Below, in pieces: positions 7,933 through 16,505 of a stretch of 64,000 bases of DNA (position 1 is the first letter of the stretch; every line of letters begins with the position of its first letter). The position numbers were made by a program, and so were the translations under genes. This DNA is from Mesorhizobium sp. B2-4-3 (GTDB taxonomy: Bacteria > Pseudomonadota > Alphaproteobacteria > Rhizobiales > Rhizobiaceae): the NCBI RefSeq assembly GCF_006442815.1, contig NZ_VFVL01000005.1, forward strand, positions 205,806 through 269,805. The letters are read 5' to 3'. The notes beneath the pieces were generated by a model, which ran no database searches, was not told the DNA's origin, and worked only from the letters and a program-made list of their open reading frames with translations.

Positions 7933-9198
7933 ATGGCAGAGACGGGCGCAGGACAAAACAACAGGGGGCAGGCCTTGGCGGCGCGGCTGTCACGCAACCG
8001 CTGGCTGCTTGGCGCGGGTGTTCTCGCGGTCCTTGCCGTTTATTTTTTCGCCGGCGCCTCCGTCTATGTGCTGATGCTGGCCCTGGCCGCGCTGGCGGCC
8101 GCCGCGCTGCTGCCGGCAAATGCCGAACGCCGGCCAGCCGATACGGGAGCAGCGATCGAGGCAAGCGGGCTGCAGCGGCTCTCCGGCGAGTATCTGGCGG
8201 CCGCGGTCGCCGATCCGCTCATCATATTCGATCGCTCCGCGGCCATGGTTCACGCCAACGCCGCCGCCTTCGCCGCCTTCGGCGGGCTGGCTCCGGGAAT
8301 GTCGCTGGCATTGAAGTTTCGCGCGCCGGAAATGCAGGCGCTGCTCGACGGCATCCTGTCGGGGCAGGTCGCCGCCGATGCGGTCGACTACACCGAGAAG
8401 CTGCCGGTGGAGCGGACATATCGGGTCAGCGCGTCCACGGTCGGCCATGCCACCGGCCTTTACGTTCTGGTGTTCAAGGATCAGAGCGAGACGCGTCGCA
8501 TCGATCGCATGCGAGCCGATTTCATCGCCAATGCCAGCCATGAGCTGCGCACGCCGCTCGCCTCGATCGCCGGCTTCATCGAGACGCTGCGCGGGCCGGC
8601 CCGCAACGATCCGGCGGCGCGCGACCAGTTCCTGCAGATCATGCAGAACCAGACCGGCCGCATGGCCCGCCTGATCGACGATCTGCTCTCGCTGTCGCGG
8701 TTGGAGATGAAACCCTATCTGAGGCCGGGCACGGAGGTCGATCTTCGCCAGACGATCGACAGCGTCATCGATTCGCTCGGGCCGCTGGCCGGTGAGAACG
8801 GCGTCGTCATCGAGCGGGAGTTCGCCAACGGGCCGCTCGTCGTTCCCGGCGACCGCGACGAACTGTTCCAGGTTTTCGAGAATCTCCTAGAGAACGCCTG
8901 CAAATACGGCCAGTCAGGCGGGCGCGTCACCGTATCGATCGCCGGCGGCGAGGATAGCCAACAGCCGGGCTTCGACGTCACGATAAGGGACTATGGTCCG
9001 GGCATTGCCGAAGAACACATCCCGCGCATCACCGAGCGCTTCTACCGCGTCGATGTCGAAAACAGCCGCACCCAGAAAGGCACCGGGCTTGGCCTTTCGA
9101 TCGTCAAGCATATATTGACCCGTCATAACGCAAGATTGTCGATCAAGTCGGAAGTCGGCAAGGGCGCGGCGTTCACGGTTCATTTGCCGGCTCGCTGA
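7933..9198 (+). CDS. phoR: Phosphate regulon-type sensor histidine kinase PhoR
   Basis: A 421-residue membrane histidine kinase. Two N-terminal membrane helices (residues ~17-60) are followed by a PAS-like domain (~80-185), a HisKA domain with the phosphoacceptor in NASHELRTPLASIAGF (~200) and an HATPase domain with NLLENACKYG (N box), DYGPGI (G1), ITERFYRVD (F box) and GTGLGLSI (G2). Architecture and H-box context match alphaproteobacterial PhoR, which phosphorylates PhoB when phosphate is limiting. phoU lies 108 bases downstream, but no phoB and no pst transporter genes are present, which is unlike the common phoR-pst-phoU-phoB order. Confidence 0.85.
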   Translation: MAETGAGQNNRGQALAARLSRNRWLLGAGVLAVLAVYFFAGASVYVLMLALAALAAAALLPANAERRPADTGAAIEASGLQRLSGEYLAAAVADPLIIFDRSAAMVHANAAAFAAFGGLAPGMSLALKFRAPEMQALLDGILSGQVAADAVDYTEKLPVERTYRVSASTVGHATGLYVLVFKDQSETRRIDRMRADFIANASHELRTPLASIAGFIETLRGPARNDPAARDQFLQIMQNQTGRMARLIDDLLSLSRLEMKPYLRPGTEVDLRQTIDSVIDSLGPLAGENGVVIEREFANGPLVVPGDRDELFQVFENLLENACKYGQSGGRVTVSIAGGEDSQQPGFDVTIRDYGPGIAEEHIPRITERFYRVDVENSRTQKGTGLGLSIVKHILTRHNARLSIKSEVGKGAAFTVHLPAR

Positions 9199-9306
9199 TC
9201 GTGTATCGGTTGCCAACCGGGATTTTCTTCTTTCTGTCATGCGGTTCGCGTATCAGCGACGGATTGAGGGAACGCACCAACCGGCACAAACCGGGAAGGC
9301 ATATCC

Positions 9307-10029
9307 ATGCAGTCCGTCCATATCGCCAGTGCCTATGATGAAGAGCTGAAGTTCCTGTCGAAGCGCATCGCCGCGATGGGCGGCCATGCCGAGCGCATGG
9401 TCGAACAGGCGGTCGCGGCCCTGGTGAACGTCGACCATGGCCTCGCGCAGAAGGTCATCCAGGATGATCTCGTCCTCGACGAAGGACAGCGCGAGATCGA
9501 CGACAAGGCCATCATCATCATCGCCAGGCGCCAGCCGATGGCGACGGACCTGCGCGAGATCGTCGGCGCGATCCGCATCTCGGCCGATATCGAGCGCGTC
9601 GGCGACTTGGGCAAGAACGTCGCCAAGCGCGTGGCCTCGGTCGACGGCCGCCAGCCGAATAGCCTTTTCCGTGGCCTGGAGGCCCTTGCCAATCTGGCGC
9701 TGACGCAGCTCAAGGAAGTGCTCGACGTCTATGCCTCGCGCTCGGTCGAGGGGATTGGCCTCGTGCGCGACCGGGACGACCAGATCGACGCCATGTACAC
9801 CTCGCTGTTCCGCGAGCTTTTGACCTACATGATGGAAGATCCGCGCAACATCACGCCCTGCACGCATCTTCTGTTCTGCGCCAAGAACATCGAGCGCATC
9901 GGCGACCACGCGACCAATATCGCCGAGACGATCTATTACATCGTCACGGGCGACCAGATGCCAGCCGACCGGCCGAAAGGCGACAAGACCGACAAGGTCG
10001 TGCTTCCTGGCCCGGTGCCGGCTAAGTGA
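9307..10029 (+). CDS. phoU: Phosphate signalling complex protein PhoU
   Basis: A 240-residue all-helical PhoU with two repeated three-helix bundles. Each carries the metal-cluster signature: DLREIVGAIRISADIERVGDLGKN in the first half and CTHLLFCAKNIERIGDHATNIAE in the second. PhoU restrains the Pst transporter and the PhoR kinase when phosphate is plentiful. The ATG at 9307 follows GGGAAGG. It directly follows phoR on the same strand. The pstSCAB genes it normally accompanies are absent from the window. Confidence 0.93.
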   Translation: MQSVHIASAYDEELKFLSKRIAAMGGHAERMVEQAVAALVNVDHGLAQKVIQDDLVLDEGQREIDDKAIIIIARRQPMATDLREIVGAIRISADIERVGDLGKNVAKRVASVDGRQPNSLFRGLEALANLALTQLKEVLDVYASRSVEGIGLVRDRDDQIDAMYTSLFRELLTYMMEDPRNITPCTHLLFCAKNIERIGDHATNIAETIYYIVTGDQMPADRPKGDKTDKVVLPGPVPAK

Positions 10030-10075
10030 ACCGGCGCCTCTCGAACGGCTTTCTAATATAGGCTAAGCTCCTCCG

Positions 10076-10175
10076 CGCAATTCCAGGAAAAGTGTGAAAC
10101 GGTTTTCCGTCCGGAATTGCGTGAAATAAGGAGATTGGGCGGTTCGTCGTTTCCGTGAAACGGTGAAACGTTCCA
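10076..10175. repeat. AAAAGTG-core palindromic element with conserved tail (copy A)
   Basis: CGCAATTCC (10076-10084) and GGAATTGCG (10113-10121) are outer arms; AGGAAAAGTGTG and GGTTTTCC form the inner stem. A tail follows with GTTTCCGTGAAACGG and GGTGAAACG (to ~10172), and the same tail follows copy B at 16431-16480. The element fills the phoU/corA gap. Confidence 0.75.
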
Positions 10176-10215
10176 GGGACAGCGATTTGTCAGTCGCGGT
10201 CTCGGGAGGTTTGCG

Positions 10216-11220
10216 ATGGAACAAGTTCGGAACCTGACCCCGGCCCTAACGTCGGGCATCATTGCATCCAGCGTCTATTCGGGCGGCACGCGCATCGCCG
10301 ACATCGCGATCGAGCAGGCCGGCGAATGGGCGGCAAAACCCGGCCATGTCGTCTGGATCGGCCTGCTCGAGCCCGATCGCAACCTTCTGCTCCGGGTGCA
10401 GGCGCAATTCCACCTGCATGATTTGGCGATCGAGGATGCCGAGCATCCGCATGCGCGCCCGAAGATCGAGCAATATGGCGACGCCCTCTTCATCGTCGCC
10501 CGCACCGCGCAATTGATCGACGGCCGCGTCACTTTCGGCGAGACGCATCTGTTCGTCGGCACCGGCTACATCGTCAGCGTCCGGCACGGCCCGTCGACCT
10601 CCTACGCCGCCGTGCGTCAGCACTGGGAGAGCTGCCCGCATTCGCTCGCCAAGGGCGAGGATTTCGTCCTCTACGCCATCCTCGATTTCATCGTGGACAA
10701 CTACATGCCGGTGCTGGAGCAGATCGAGGACGAGGTGGAGGCGATCGAGGACAAGGTGCTTTTGAAGCCGATGACCGGTTCCGATATCGAGCGGCTTTAC
10801 ATGCTGCGCCGCGATCTGCTGCGCCTGCGCAATGCGGCGCTGCCGCTGGTCGAGGTCTGCCGTCGGCTGACCAGCGCCGACCTGCCGCAGATCCATGCCG
10901 CCATGCATCCGCTGTTTCGCGACGTGACCGACCACATCCGCACCGTGCAGGAAAAGATCGACTCCCTTCGCGAGGTTCTGGCCTTCGCCTTCGAAGCCAG
11001 TCTGCTGGTCGGGCAGAGCCAGGAAACCGCAATATCCAAGAAGCTCGCATCATGGGCCGCCATTCTCGCCGTGCCGACGGCTTTCGCCGGCATCTACGGC
11101 ATGAACTTCACCGATATGCCCGAACTGAAGATGGAATACGGCTACCCGATCGTGCTCGTGGCGATCGCGGTGATCTGCTCGTTCCTGTACTGGCGGTTCA
11201 GGAAGAATGGATGGCTGTGA
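10216..11220 (+). CDS. CorA-family magnesium/cobalt transporter
   Basis: A 334-residue CorA-type channel for divalent cations in the inner membrane. A long cytoplasmic helical domain (residues ~1-265) is followed by two C-terminal membrane helices with the family signature YGMNF between them (~295) and a basic C-terminal tail (RFRKNGWL). The ATG at 10216 follows GGGAGG. The divergent periplasmic loop (TDMPELKMEYGYPIV) is seen in many alphaproteobacterial CorA/ZntB-like proteins, so Mg, Co or Zn specificity is not settled. It has its own promoter region, and a long inverted repeat (11221-11330) follows. Confidence 0.88.
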   Translation: MEQVRNLTPALTSGIIASSVYSGGTRIADIAIEQAGEWAAKPGHVVWIGLLEPDRNLLLRVQAQFHLHDLAIEDAEHPHARPKIEQYGDALFIVARTAQLIDGRVTFGETHLFVGTGYIVSVRHGPSTSYAAVRQHWESCPHSLAKGEDFVLYAILDFIVDNYMPVLEQIEDEVEAIEDKVLLKPMTGSDIERLYMLRRDLLRLRNAALPLVEVCRRLTSADLPQIHAAMHPLFRDVTDHIRTVQEKIDSLREVLAFAFEASLLVGQSQETAISKKLASWAAILAVPTAFAGIYGMNFTDMPELKMEYGYPIVLVAIAVICSFLYWRFRKNGWL

Positions 11221-11330
11221 AATAGGGGAGTAAGGGAGTAGGGCAGTAAGGGAGTAGGTATAAAAGACTAGCGAAGCGCGTAGCGCATGAAGCGCTCTTT
11301 CCCTATCCCCTACTGCCTTACTCCCCTAAT
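11221..11330. repeat. Inverted AGGGGAGTAAGG-type repeat between convergent corA and gcrA
   Basis: The left part (11221-11258) is made of tandem units such as AGGGGAGTAAGG, GAGTAGGG and CAGTAAGGGAGTAGG. The right part (11300-11330) contains the complement (CCCTATCCCCTACTGCC, then TTACTCCCCTAAT). The pair could form a long imperfect hairpin with a ~40-base loop that itself contains AGCGCG and CGCGT units. It lies between the corA stop and the gcrA stop and may terminate both transcripts. Confidence 0.65.
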
Positions 11331-11331
11331 C

Positions 11332-11850
11332 TTACCTTGCCCTGCGCCGCTCTCCCGCCGGCTGGAACGCCACCCGGGAATGATACTTGCAATAGGGTCC
11401 CGTTTCGGCGGCGTCGTTGCCGCAGAAGTTGAAGTCCTCCGAGAGCGGATCGCCGTTCGGCCATTTGCAGGTGCGTTCGGTAAGCTCGACGAGCTGCAGA
11501 TGCCGCGAGATCGGCACGACCACGTTCTCGACCGGTCGGATATAGTGGCGGGCGACCGGCTCGGCGTCGAACTGCACCTGCAGCGCGGTGGCGCCGATGG
11601 TGGTGGTCATGTGACGCGTGGCACTTGCGGCGCGGGTCACCGATTTCTGCATCGAGGCGCCTTGCGTCGCCTTCTTCTGTCGCGCCGGGGCGGCCGTCGC
11701 GCGGCCGCGGCCCGACAGCTTTAGGCGATGCACCTTGCCGATGACGGCGTTGCGGCTCACCCCGCCGAGCTGCGCGGCGATCTGGCTGGCGCTCAGACCC
11801 TCCGACCACAATTTCCTGAGAAGTTCGACCCGCTCGTCAGTCCAGTTCAT
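11332..11850 (-). CDS. gcrA: GcrA cell-cycle regulator
   Basis: A 172-residue GcrA. The start MNWTDERVELLRKLWSEGLSASQIAAQLGG at 11850 is the hallmark N-terminal HTH of this alphaproteobacterial family; the frame extends 26 codons further upstream but that extension is not conserved-looking. SRNAVIGKVHRLKLSGR completes the DNA-binding part. The C-terminal domain, which binds the RNA polymerase sigma-70 subunit, includes CKWPNGDP...FCGND....GPYCKYH. GcrA acts with the CcrM methylase at GANTC sites. One GANTC (11997-12001) lies upstream of the gene, consistent with but not proof of methylation-linked control. Confidence 0.95.
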   Translation of the reverse strand: MNWTDERVELLRKLWSEGLSASQIAAQLGGVSRNAVIGKVHRLKLSGRGRATAAPARQKKATQGASMQKSVTRAASATRHMTTTIGATALQVQFDAEPVARHYIRPVENVVVPISRHLQLVELTERTCKWPNGDPLSEDFNFCGNDAAETGPYCKYHSRVAFQPAGERRRAR

Positions 11851-12129
11851 GAGACCGCGCTCCTGCTGAGGCGTGCGGCAGTCAGAATCCTTTCCCGCCC
11901 CCGGCTCTCGCCGGGCAAACAACACCACATATACCGGGTGATTAGGTCCGCCGCACGAAATCTAGTTATTTCTCGACTACAAATACCTTATGCGCTGACT
12001 CGGTGACAAGAGTCCCCAGGGCAACACGATTCGGTTTTTTCGGTTTTCCCCAACTTGCCGGTCTACTTATGAGCCGGCGTGGCGTCAGGGGCTTGCCACG
12101 CGCTTCTGCGTGACGTTTTCGTTGACTTC

Positions 12130-12183
12130 ATGGCCGAAAAACATGATAAGCCGCAAAGGCCGCCGCATTGGCGGCTTTTTTGA
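12130..12183 (+). promoter_or_regulatory. argD leader: 17-codon frame overlapping a terminator hairpin
   Basis: The hairpin GCCGCC (12159-12164) / GGCGGC (12170-12175) is followed directly by six T (12176-12181), a textbook intrinsic terminator that ends only 26 bases before the argD start. A short frame from ATG 12130 to TGA 12181-12183 encodes MAEKHDKPQRPPHWRLF and runs through the hairpin; it includes two arginine codons (AGG, CGG). Upstream bases 12079-12113 can form competing stems (GTGGC/GCCAC, CACGC/GCGTG). Together these look like an attenuator. A terminator of an unseen upstream transcript is the plainer alternative. The short frame has no clear Shine-Dalgarno. The rest of the 357-base gcrA/argD gap holds no other gene I can see. 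Confidence 0.5.
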
Positions 12184-12207
12184 TTTCCGGTTCCGGAGAC
12201 GCATATA

Positions 12208-13407
12208 ATGAGCGGTTCGGCGCTTTACGAGACCTTTGCTCGCGCACCCTTGGCTTTCGACCGTGGGGAGGGGACCTGGCTGGTCACCGACAAGGGCGAG
12301 CGATATCTCGACTTCGCGGGCGGCATCGCGGTGAATTCGCTGGGCCACAGCCATCCGCATCTGGTGGCGGCGCTCACCGAGCAGGCCGCCAAGCTGTGGC
12401 ACGTCTCCAACCTCTATGAGATCCCGGAACAGCGCCGGCTGGGCGAGCGGCTGGCCGAAGCGACCTTTGCAGACAAGGTGTTCTTCACCAACTCCGGTGC
12501 CGAGGCGCTGGAATGCGCCATCAAGACGGCCAGGCGCTATCAATTCGTCAAGGGCCATCCCGAGCGTTTCCGCATCATCACGTTCGAGGGTGCCTTTCAC
12601 GGCCGCACGCTGGCGACGATCGCCGCTGGCGGCCAGTACAAATATCTCGAAGGCTTCGGCCCGAAGGTCGAGGGGTTCGACCAGGTGGCTTTCGACGACA
12701 TCGACGCCGCTGAAAAGGCGATCACGCCGGAGACGGCGGCGATCCTGATCGAGCCGGTGCAAGGCGAGGGCGGCATACGCCCTGTGCCGACGCAATCGCT
12801 GAAGCGGCTGCGGCAACTCTGCGACAAGCACGGCCTGCTGTTGGTCTTCGACGAGGTCCAGTGCGGCATCGGTCGCACCGGCAAGCTGTTCGCGCATGAA
12901 TGGACAGGCGTCACGCCCGACCTGATGGCGATAGCCAAGGGCATCGGCGGCGGCTTTCCGATGGGCGCCTGCCTTGCCACCGACGAGGCGGCGACCGGCA
13001 TGACGGCTGGCGTGCACGGCACCACCTTCGGCGGCAATCCGCTGGCGATGGCCGTCGGCAACGCCGTGCTCGACATTGTCCTGGCCGACGGCTTCCTCGA
13101 GGACGTGCAGCGCAAGGCGCTGCTGCTGAAGCAGGGGCTGGCCGGGGTCGCGGACGAATTCCCCGACGTCATCGAGGGCATCAGGGGAACCGGCCTGATG
13201 CTCGGCCTGAAATGCGCCATGCCCAACACCAAGGTGAACATGGCGCTGCGCGACCAGCACCTGCTTGCCGTGCCGGCGGGCGACAACGTCATCCGCCTCC
13301 TGCCGCCGCTCACCGTCACCGACGAGGAGATCGGCGAGGCGCTGGAGCGCATTCGCGGCGGCGCCAAGGGCCTGACCGACGCGATTGCGGCCGAAGCCGC
13401 GAAATAA
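12208..13407 (+). CDS. argD: Acetylornithine aminotransferase (class III)
   Basis: A 399-residue class III PLP aminotransferase that converts N-acetylglutamate semialdehyde to N-acetylornithine in arginine synthesis (and often succinyl-diaminopimelate in lysine synthesis). The hallmarks are [63 protein letters not shown] and the PLP-lysine region [19 protein letters not shown]. It is followed 16 bases later by argF and then hslO, all on the same strand, which is the usual rhizobial argD-argF-hslO order. A terminator-like hairpin stands just upstream. Confidence 0.95.
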   Translation: MSGSALYETFARAPLAFDRGEGTWLVTDKGERYLDFAGGIAVNSLGHSHPHLVAALTEQAAKLWHVSNLYEIPEQRRLGERLAEATFADKVFFTNSGAEALECAIKTARRYQFVKGHPERFRIITFEGAFHGRTLATIAAGGQYKYLEGFGPKVEGFDQVAFDDIDAAEKAITPETAAILIEPVQGEGGIRPVPTQSLKRLRQLCDKHGLLLVFDEVQCGIGRTGKLFAHEWTGVTPDLMAIAKGIGGGFPMGACLATDEAATGMTAGVHGTTFGGNPLAMAVGNAVLDIVLADGFLEDVQRKALLLKQGLAGVADEFPDVIEGIRGTGLMLGLKCAMPNTKVNMALRDQHLLAVPAGDNVIRLLPPLTVTDEEIGEALERIRGGAKGLTDAIAAEAAK

Positions 13408-13423
13408 GTTCTGGAACCCGCCG

Positions 13424-14335
13424 ATGAGTGTTCGCCACTTCACCGATCTATCCGCCGTTTCCGCAGGCGACCTGCGCATCATGCTGGACGACGCGGTGGC
13501 GCGAAAGACCAGGCTCAAGGCGGGCGAGCGTTCAAAACCGCTCGATGGCAAGGTGCTGGCCATGATCTTCGACAAGCCGTCGACGCGCACGCGCGTATCC
13601 TTCGATGTCGGCATGCGCCAGCTCGGCGGCGAGACCATCATGCTGACCGGCACCGAGATGCAGCTCGGCCGCTCGGAAACCATCGCCGACACGGCAAAGG
13701 TGCTGTCGCGCTATGTCGACGCTATCATGATCCGCACCACCTCGCATGACCGGCTGCTGGAACTCACCGAGAACGCCACCGTTCCGGTCATCAACGGGCT
13801 GACCGACGACACGCACCCCTGCCAGCTCATGGCCGACATCATGACCTTTGAGGAACATCGCGGGCCGGTGGCCGGCAAGACCTTCGCCTGGACCGGCGAC
13901 GGCAACAATGTGCTGCATTCGCTCCTGGAAGCCTCGGCGCGGTTCCGCTTCAACCTCAATGTCGCGGTGCCGGAAGGCAGCGAGCCTTTCGAGAAATATG
14001 TCGACTGGTCGAAAGCCAATGGCGGTAAGGTCCGGTTTTCCAGGTCCGCCGAGGAGGTCGTCGACAAGGCCGACTGCGTCGTCACCGACAGCTGGGTCTC
14101 GATGGGCCAGGAGCATCGCGCCCGCGGCCACAACGTCTTCCTGCCCTATCAGGTCAATGCGGCGCTGATGGCAAAGGCCAAGCCCGACGCGTTGTTCATG
14201 CACTGCCTGCCGGCGCATCGCGGCGAGGAGGTCACCGACGAGGTGATCGACGGGCCGCATTCGGTGGTCTTCGACGAGGCCGAGAACCGGCTGCACGCCC
14301 AGAAGGCGGTGCTGGCCTGGTGCCTGGGCGCTTGA
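13424..14335 (+). CDS. argF: Ornithine carbamoyltransferase
   Basis: A 303-residue anabolic enzyme that joins ornithine and carbamoyl phosphate to give citrulline. The carbamoyl-phosphate motif [10 protein letters not shown] (residues ~46-55), [11 protein letters not shown] (~132) and the C-terminal [12 protein letters not shown] loop (~257-268) are all seen. The ATG at 13424 ([10 protein letters not shown]) is preferred over an in-frame upstream start at 13385 that lies inside argD. It is translated right after argD. Confidence 0.96.
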   Translation: MSVRHFTDLSAVSAGDLRIMLDDAVARKTRLKAGERSKPLDGKVLAMIFDKPSTRTRVSFDVGMRQLGGETIMLTGTEMQLGRSETIADTAKVLSRYVDAIMIRTTSHDRLLELTENATVPVINGLTDDTHPCQLMADIMTFEEHRGPVAGKTFAWTGDGNNVLHSLLEASARFRFNLNVAVPEGSEPFEKYVDWSKANGGKVRFSRSAEEVVDKADCVVTDSWVSMGQEHRARGHNVFLPYQVNAALMAKAKPDALFMHCLPAHRGEEVTDEVIDGPHSVVFDEAENRLHAQKAVLAWCLGA

Positions 14336-14482
14336 GAAGGGCCAACCTGACCGCTTCCGGCCCGATCGGGCTCAACTTGATCTGGGGATATGTGATGCCT
14401 ATTTGCGGGCCATCACGTAAATTGAACGCGCTTCGACGCATGCGGCTCATCGGGTTGCATGGCTGCGCCCCGGAGTTTTGTC

Positions 14483-15487
14483 ATGTTGGAAACCCATACC
14501 TTGGCTGAGCATAAACCCCAACTCGGTGAATTCGGCTTCGCCGGCGACGATCACGTCGTGCCTTACGAGGTCGCGCCGCTCGATGTGCGCGGCCGCACCG
14601 TGCAGCTCGGGCCGATGCTCGACGCTATTCTGAGCCGCCACGATTATCCCGAGCCGGTCGCCCGCCTGCTGGCGGAAGCCTGCGTGCTCACCGTGCTGCT
14701 CGGCACCTCGCTGAAGTTCGAAGGCAAGTTCATCCTGCAGACCCGCACCGACGGTCCGGTCGATATGCTGGTGGCTGATTTCACCACGCCGCATGCGCTG
14801 CGCGCCTATGCGCGCTTCGATGCCGACCGGCTGCAGGCGCTGACCGCCGCCGGCGAGACCTCGCAGCAGATGCTGCTCGGCGACGGCGTCCTGGCTCTGA
14901 CCATCGACCAGGGCGCGCATACGCAGCGCTACCAGGGCATCGTCCAGCTCGACGGCACCTCGCTCGAGGATGCCGCGCGCACCTATTTCCGGCAGTCGGA
15001 GCAGATCCCGACCGATATCAAGATGTCGGTCGCCAAGCTGGTCACGCCCGGCCCAGCCGGCGCGCGCGAGCAGTGGCGCGCCGGCGGCATCCTGGCGCAA
15101 TTCCTGCCGCAATCGCCGGAGCGCATGCGCGTTCCCGATATTTCGGGCGGCGACGGAGACGACCGCGAGCTGACGGACCACCCTGCCGACAATTCCTGGC
15201 AGGAGTTGCTGGCGCTGCTCGGCACGATCGAGCCGACGGAGTTGATCGACCCGACGGTGGGCGCCGAGCGGTTGCTCTACCGGCTGTTCCACGAACACGG
15301 CGTCCGCGTCTTCCGCGGCGTGCCTGTCGCCGACCAGTGTTCCTGCTCGCGCGACAAGATCCGCGGCATTCTCGAAGGCTTTTCGGCCCAGGAGATCAAG
15401 GACTCGACCGAAGACGGCGGCATCCATGTCGCCTGCGAGTTCTGCTCGACGCAATACGACTTCGACCCGGCCGAATTCGCGAAGTAG
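14483..15487 (+). CDS. hslO: Redox-regulated molecular chaperone Hsp33
   Basis: A 334-residue Hsp33 that becomes an active holdase in the cytoplasm on oxidation. The C-terminal zinc site with four cysteines is seen as DQCSCSRDK (CxC) and CEFCSTQYDF (CxxC). The N-terminal part (GRTVQLGPMLDAIL...LLAEACVLTVLLGTSLKFEGKFILQTRTDGPV) is typical of the family. The start at 14483 (MLETHTLAEH) is preferred to 14459. It is third in the argD-argF-hslO group; a 147-base spacing leaves room for its own promoter. Confidence 0.95.
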   Translation: MLETHTLAEHKPQLGEFGFAGDDHVVPYEVAPLDVRGRTVQLGPMLDAILSRHDYPEPVARLLAEACVLTVLLGTSLKFEGKFILQTRTDGPVDMLVADFTTPHALRAYARFDADRLQALTAAGETSQQMLLGDGVLALTIDQGAHTQRYQGIVQLDGTSLEDAARTYFRQSEQIPTDIKMSVAKLVTPGPAGAREQWRAGGILAQFLPQSPERMRVPDISGGDGDDRELTDHPADNSWQELLALLGTIEPTELIDPTVGAERLLYRLFHEHGVRVFRGVPVADQCSCSRDKIRGILEGFSAQEIKDSTEDGGIHVACEFCSTQYDFDPAEFAK

Positions 15488-15495
15488 GAATCTTT

Positions 15496-15522
15496 CCTTC
15501 TCCCCGTTTCACGGGGAGAAGG
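15496..15522. terminator. Perfect hairpin after hslO, start of a REP-like unit
   Basis: CCTTCTCCCCGT (15496-15507) and ACGGGGAGAAGG (15511-15522) are perfect 12-base arms with a TTC loop, 8 bases after the hslO stop. The flank GTGTCACGAAGTGACGGATG and GAGGGGCG belongs to a dispersed Mesorhizobium-type repeat; related units occur at 58180-58290 and 62475-62590. It may terminate hslO but lacks a T run. Confidence 0.6.
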
Positions 15523-15640
15523 TGTCACGAAGTGACGGATGAGGGGCGACGCGGCGGTTGATGGTAGTCGCTTGCGTCCCTCAAGCAGTCATATGCGCCG
15601 AAGAACTTACAAGCCGGCGCCGCTCATGCCCTGCTGGACA

Positions 15641-15762
15641 TTTCTCCCCGTGAACGCAGGGCAATTGCATATGGCTTTGGGAGTTCGGATAACCGGCATG
15701 CCTCGCGTTGGTCTTCGCCGATAAAACCCATACGCGATTGCCCTGCCGTTAACGGGGAGAAA
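15641..15762. repeat. Inverted repeat pair in the hslO/apaG gap
   Basis: The left arm, TTTCTCCCCGTGAACG then CAGGGCAATTGCATATGG (15641-15674), matches the complement of the right arm (15728-15762: CCCATACGCGATTGCCCTG then CCGTTAACGGGGAGAAA) with a few differences. About 55 unique bases separate the arms. No gene is seen in the 279-base gap. Confidence 0.6.
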
Positions 15763-15766
15763 GAGG

Positions 15767-16159
15767 CTAATTCACCGTCCGCCTTGTCCCCGGCATATCG
15801 AGCGAGAAAGCCGGAATGGCGATATCGAACGTCTCGCCGCGGCCGTTGCGCATCGTGTAATGGCCGACCATGATGCCTGACGGCGTCGAGAGCGGGCAGC
15901 CCGAGGTGTACTGGTAGCTGTCGCCTGGATTGAGTTCCGGCTGGTCGCCGACGACGCCGGCGCCGCGTACCTCCTCGACCCGGCCCTGGCCGTCGGTGAT
16001 GTGCCAGTAGCGCGACACAAGCTGCACGAGCTCGTCGGAGCGGTTGTCGATCGTTACCTGATAGCCCCAGACATAGCGGTTCTCGGACGGATCGGATCGG
16101 TCCTCCAGAAAGAAGGGCCTGACCAGCACTTCGATGTTGCGCGTCACTGCGCGATACAT
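15767..16159 (-). CDS. apaG: ApaG protein
   Basis: A 130-residue single-domain ApaG with an immunoglobulin/fibronectin-like fold. The core is [63 protein letters not shown] (in segments), with the family motifs VGDQP and YTSGCPL. The start [11 protein letters not shown] at 16159 fits the family better than an upstream in-frame ATG at 16198. ApaG has been linked to divalent-cation and diadenosine-tetraphosphate phenotypes, but its biochemical role remains unclear. It is monocistronic and divergent from the glycosyltransferase gene. Confidence 0.93.
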   Translation of the reverse strand: MYRAVTRNIEVLVRPFFLEDRSDPSENRYVWGYQVTIDNRSDELVQLVSRYWHITDGQGRVEEVRGAGVVGDQPELNPGDSYQYTSGCPLSTPSGIMVGHYTMRNGRGETFDIAIPAFSLDMPGTRRTVN

Positions 16160-16261
16160 GGGCCACTCCGGTTGCCGCCGCCGCGGAATATATGTCACGC
16201 TCCGCCCTTAGTAGACGCAGCGCCGACCATCCTGCCAGCCTTGTAAGCGCAGGTGCCGAAA

Positions 16262-16294
16262 AACAATGTCATTTAAGTGACACATGACAATGTT
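16262..16294. promoter_or_regulatory. Operator-like dyad in the apaG/glycosyltransferase gap
   Basis: AACAATGTCAT (16262-16272) and ATGACAATGTT (16284-16294) form an 11-base dyad with one mismatch. A nested TGTCA/TGACA pair (16268-16283) sits inside it. It lies between two divergent genes, as a repressor or activator site would. No regulator gene is adjacent, so the binder is unknown. Confidence 0.4.
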
Positions 16295-16363
16295 GGTGTG
16301 CACAAACCGTGCCGGGCGACTCGGGCGCTTTGTAACTGATGAAACGGCCGCGTGCGGCCTGGA

Positions 16364-16480
16364 GCAATTCCAGGAAAAGTGTGAGCGGTTAGGCTCGGCG
16401 GCTTCGCCGTAGCCTTCCGTCCGGAATTGCGTGAAAACAAAGAGATAGAATGGTTCGCCGTTCCGTGAAACGGTGAAACT
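16364..16480. repeat. AAAAGTG-core palindromic element with conserved tail (copy B)
   Basis: GCAATTCC (16364-16371) and GGAATTGC (16423-16430) are outer arms. Compared with copy A it has an extra internal hairpin, GGCTCGGCG / CGCCGTAGCC (16391-16415). The tail TTCCGTGAAACGGTGAAAC (to 16479) matches the tail of copy A. It ends about 26 bases before the glycosyltransferase start. Confidence 0.75.
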
Positions 16481-16505
16481 CTCTATCGGGAGTGACCAGA
16501 TCTCG

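Noticed and set aside
9234..9240. CTGTCAT as a Pho box before phoU
   Set aside because: Only one half-site is present; a Pho box needs a second half 11 bases away, and none is seen.
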